Shown piece after piece: positions 6,631-7,245 of a stretch of 7,245 nt of DNA. The notes under the pieces were generated by a model. That model saw nothing but the letters and a program-made list of their open reading frames with translations, made no database searches and had not been told where the DNA came from. The stretch is from Gemmatimonadota bacterium (GTDB taxonomy: Bacteria > Gemmatimonadota > Gemmatimonadetes > Palauibacterales > Palauibacteraceae), in contig JAOTWC010000070.1 of the NCBI GenBank assembly GCA_029863105.1, forward strand, positions 1 to 7,245, given 5' to 3'. Numbering within the stretch: the stretch's first letter is position 1; every line of letters starts with the position of its first letter. Both the position numbers and the translations under genes were made by a program.

Positions 6631-7183
6631 TAAAGGCTTGCCGGCGATCCTGATTACGCGTGCTCGCCTGGCCGAAGGCGCCGTGGACTGGACGGGCACG
6701 CTGCCGCTGCACGAGGACTGGGGCGCGGGTGACGCGGAGTTGGCGGACCCGCCGCGCGGCACGTTTCGCGTTGACGAGTCCCGGAATGGGAGTATCCGGG
6801 TCACCGGGCAGGTGACCGGGACCGTGGTGGCTCGGTGCCGGAGGTGCCTTCGTGCCGACACGCGCGACCTGCAGGTGGCGGTTGATTTCCGGCTCGAGCC
6901 GAGTGTGGATGCGTGGGATGAGGCCCCCGGCCTGTACACGCTGGATGATCAGTTGGATACGGTAGATCTGCTGCCGGCGCTGCGGGAGGAGCTGTTGCTG
7001 GGCCTGCCGGAGTTTCCGGTGTGCCGTCCGGACTGCAGGGGTCTGTGCGACGTGTGTGGGATGGACCAGAACGAAGGCGTCTGTAACTGTAAGACGCAAA
7101 CGATGGATCCGCGTTGGGAGTCGCTGCGCCAGATCGCGGGCAGCCCCAAGGCGGACGAAGATCAGAATCAGGAAGGTCAATGA
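6626..7183 (+). CDS. DUF177/YceD family protein (large-rRNA accumulation protein type)
   Basis: A soluble protein of about 185 residues in the DUF177/YceD family. In E. coli and plants, relatives are needed for normal 23S rRNA accumulation, and the gene is habitually next to rpmF, as here. The core begins PAILITRARLAEGAVDWTG. A first cysteine pair, CRRC, lies at 71-74 and a second cluster at 133-155 (CRPDC, GLCDVCG, CNC), giving eight cysteines that probably hold zinc. The C-terminal DPRWESLRQI (161-170) is also typical, followed by an acidic, Gln-rich tail. The start is uncertain. In-frame candidates are TTG 6602, ATG 6614, ATG 6626 and TTG 6638, and none has a good Shine-Dalgarno. I chose 6626 because family homology begins a few residues later and the upstream stretch looks intergenic. 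The stop shares one base with the rpmF start (TGATG). Confidence 0.88.
   Translation: MDKGLPAILITRARLAEGAVDWTGTLPLHEDWGAGDAELADPPRGTFRVDESRNGSIRVTGQVTGTVVARCRRCLRADTRDLQVAVDFRLEPSVDAWDEAPGLYTLDDQLDTVDLLPALREELLLGLPEFPVCRPDCRGLCDVCGMDQNEGVCNCKTQTMDPRWESLRQIAGSPKADEDQNQEGQ
7171..7176 (+). promoter_or_regulatory. Ribosome binding site of rpmF
   Basis: GGAAGG lies within the last codons of the DUF177 gene, six bases before ATG 7183 and three before the adjacent in-frame ATG 7180. The spacing favours 7183. Confidence 0.65.
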
Positions 7184-7245
7184 TGGCGGTACCCAAGAGA
7201 AGGACCTCGAAGCAGCGTAAGCGCAAGCGGCGCGGAGGCCATCAG
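7183..7245 (+). CDS. rpmF: 50S ribosomal protein L32, N-terminal fragment
   Basis: Twenty-one codons remain before the window edge, reading MAVPKRRTSKQRKRKRR and then GGHQ. MAVPKR(K/R)TSK is the nearly invariant start of bacterial L32, a small basic protein of the large ribosomal subunit, and the run of Arg/Lys fits. Two ATGs stand side by side. The second (7183) gives the canonical N-terminus and the better spacing from GGAAGG. Its first base is the last base of the DUF177 stop codon, so the two are almost certainly co-translated. The C-terminal half, including any zinc-ribbon cysteines, lies outside the window, so whether this is the zinc or zinc-free paralogue type cannot be told. Confidence 0.92.
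   Translation, partial: MAVPKRRTSKQRKRKRRGGHQ

Overview
The window is a dense, one-directional stretch of bacterial core-metabolism genes, all on the + strand. Base composition is GC-rich by eye, codons favour G/C in the third position, and genes overlap or sit a few bases apart. In order it holds: the C-terminal end of nuoM, complete nuoN, a phosphomannomutase/phosphoglucomutase, a carbamate kinase-family gene, sucC, sucD, ndk, a DUF177/YceD zinc-cysteine protein, and the first 21 codons of rpmF. No tRNA, rRNA, CRISPR array, insertion sequence or phage gene was seen. The largest gap between genes is about 60 bases, so no stretch over 300 bases lacks a gene.

Organism: the sequence points to a free-living, respiring bacterium with a 14-subunit-type complex I, a TCA cycle and a high-GC genome. 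The run sucC-sucD-ndk-DUF177-rpmF, and the style of the Ndk and SucC sequences, would fit a Gemmatimonadota-like or similar environmental lineage. That placement is a weak inference from gene order and memory of the families, not a demonstration.

Layout: (1) Bases 2-1701 are the 3' end of a nuo operon, with nuoM and nuoN joined by a GTGA overlap. (2) After a 57-base gap, bases 1759-6135 form a tightly coupled block of phosphohexomutase, carbamate kinase, sucC and sucD, in which every junction is a 4-base GTGA or ATGA overlap. (3) ndk follows sucD by 10 bases from its likely start. (4) After a roughly 60-base, locally AT-richer gap containing a possible sigma-70-type promoter, DUF177 and rpmF begin what is usually the ribosomal protein L32/fatty-acid synthesis (plsX-fab) cluster.

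Working together: NuoM/N pump protons from NADH oxidation. SucCD makes ATP or GTP from succinyl-CoA, and Ndk equalises the nucleoside triphosphate pools. Carbamate kinase would also make ATP from carbamoyl phosphate. The phosphohexomutase feeds sugar phosphates into glycan precursors. The block therefore groups respiration, substrate-level phosphorylation and phosphate transfer. I found no convincing new defence or mobile system. The item most worth a second look is the divergent carbamate kinase, with no arginine deiminase genes visible, locked by overlaps into the sucCD operon. The second is the promoter-like element overlapping the proposed start region of the DUF177 gene.
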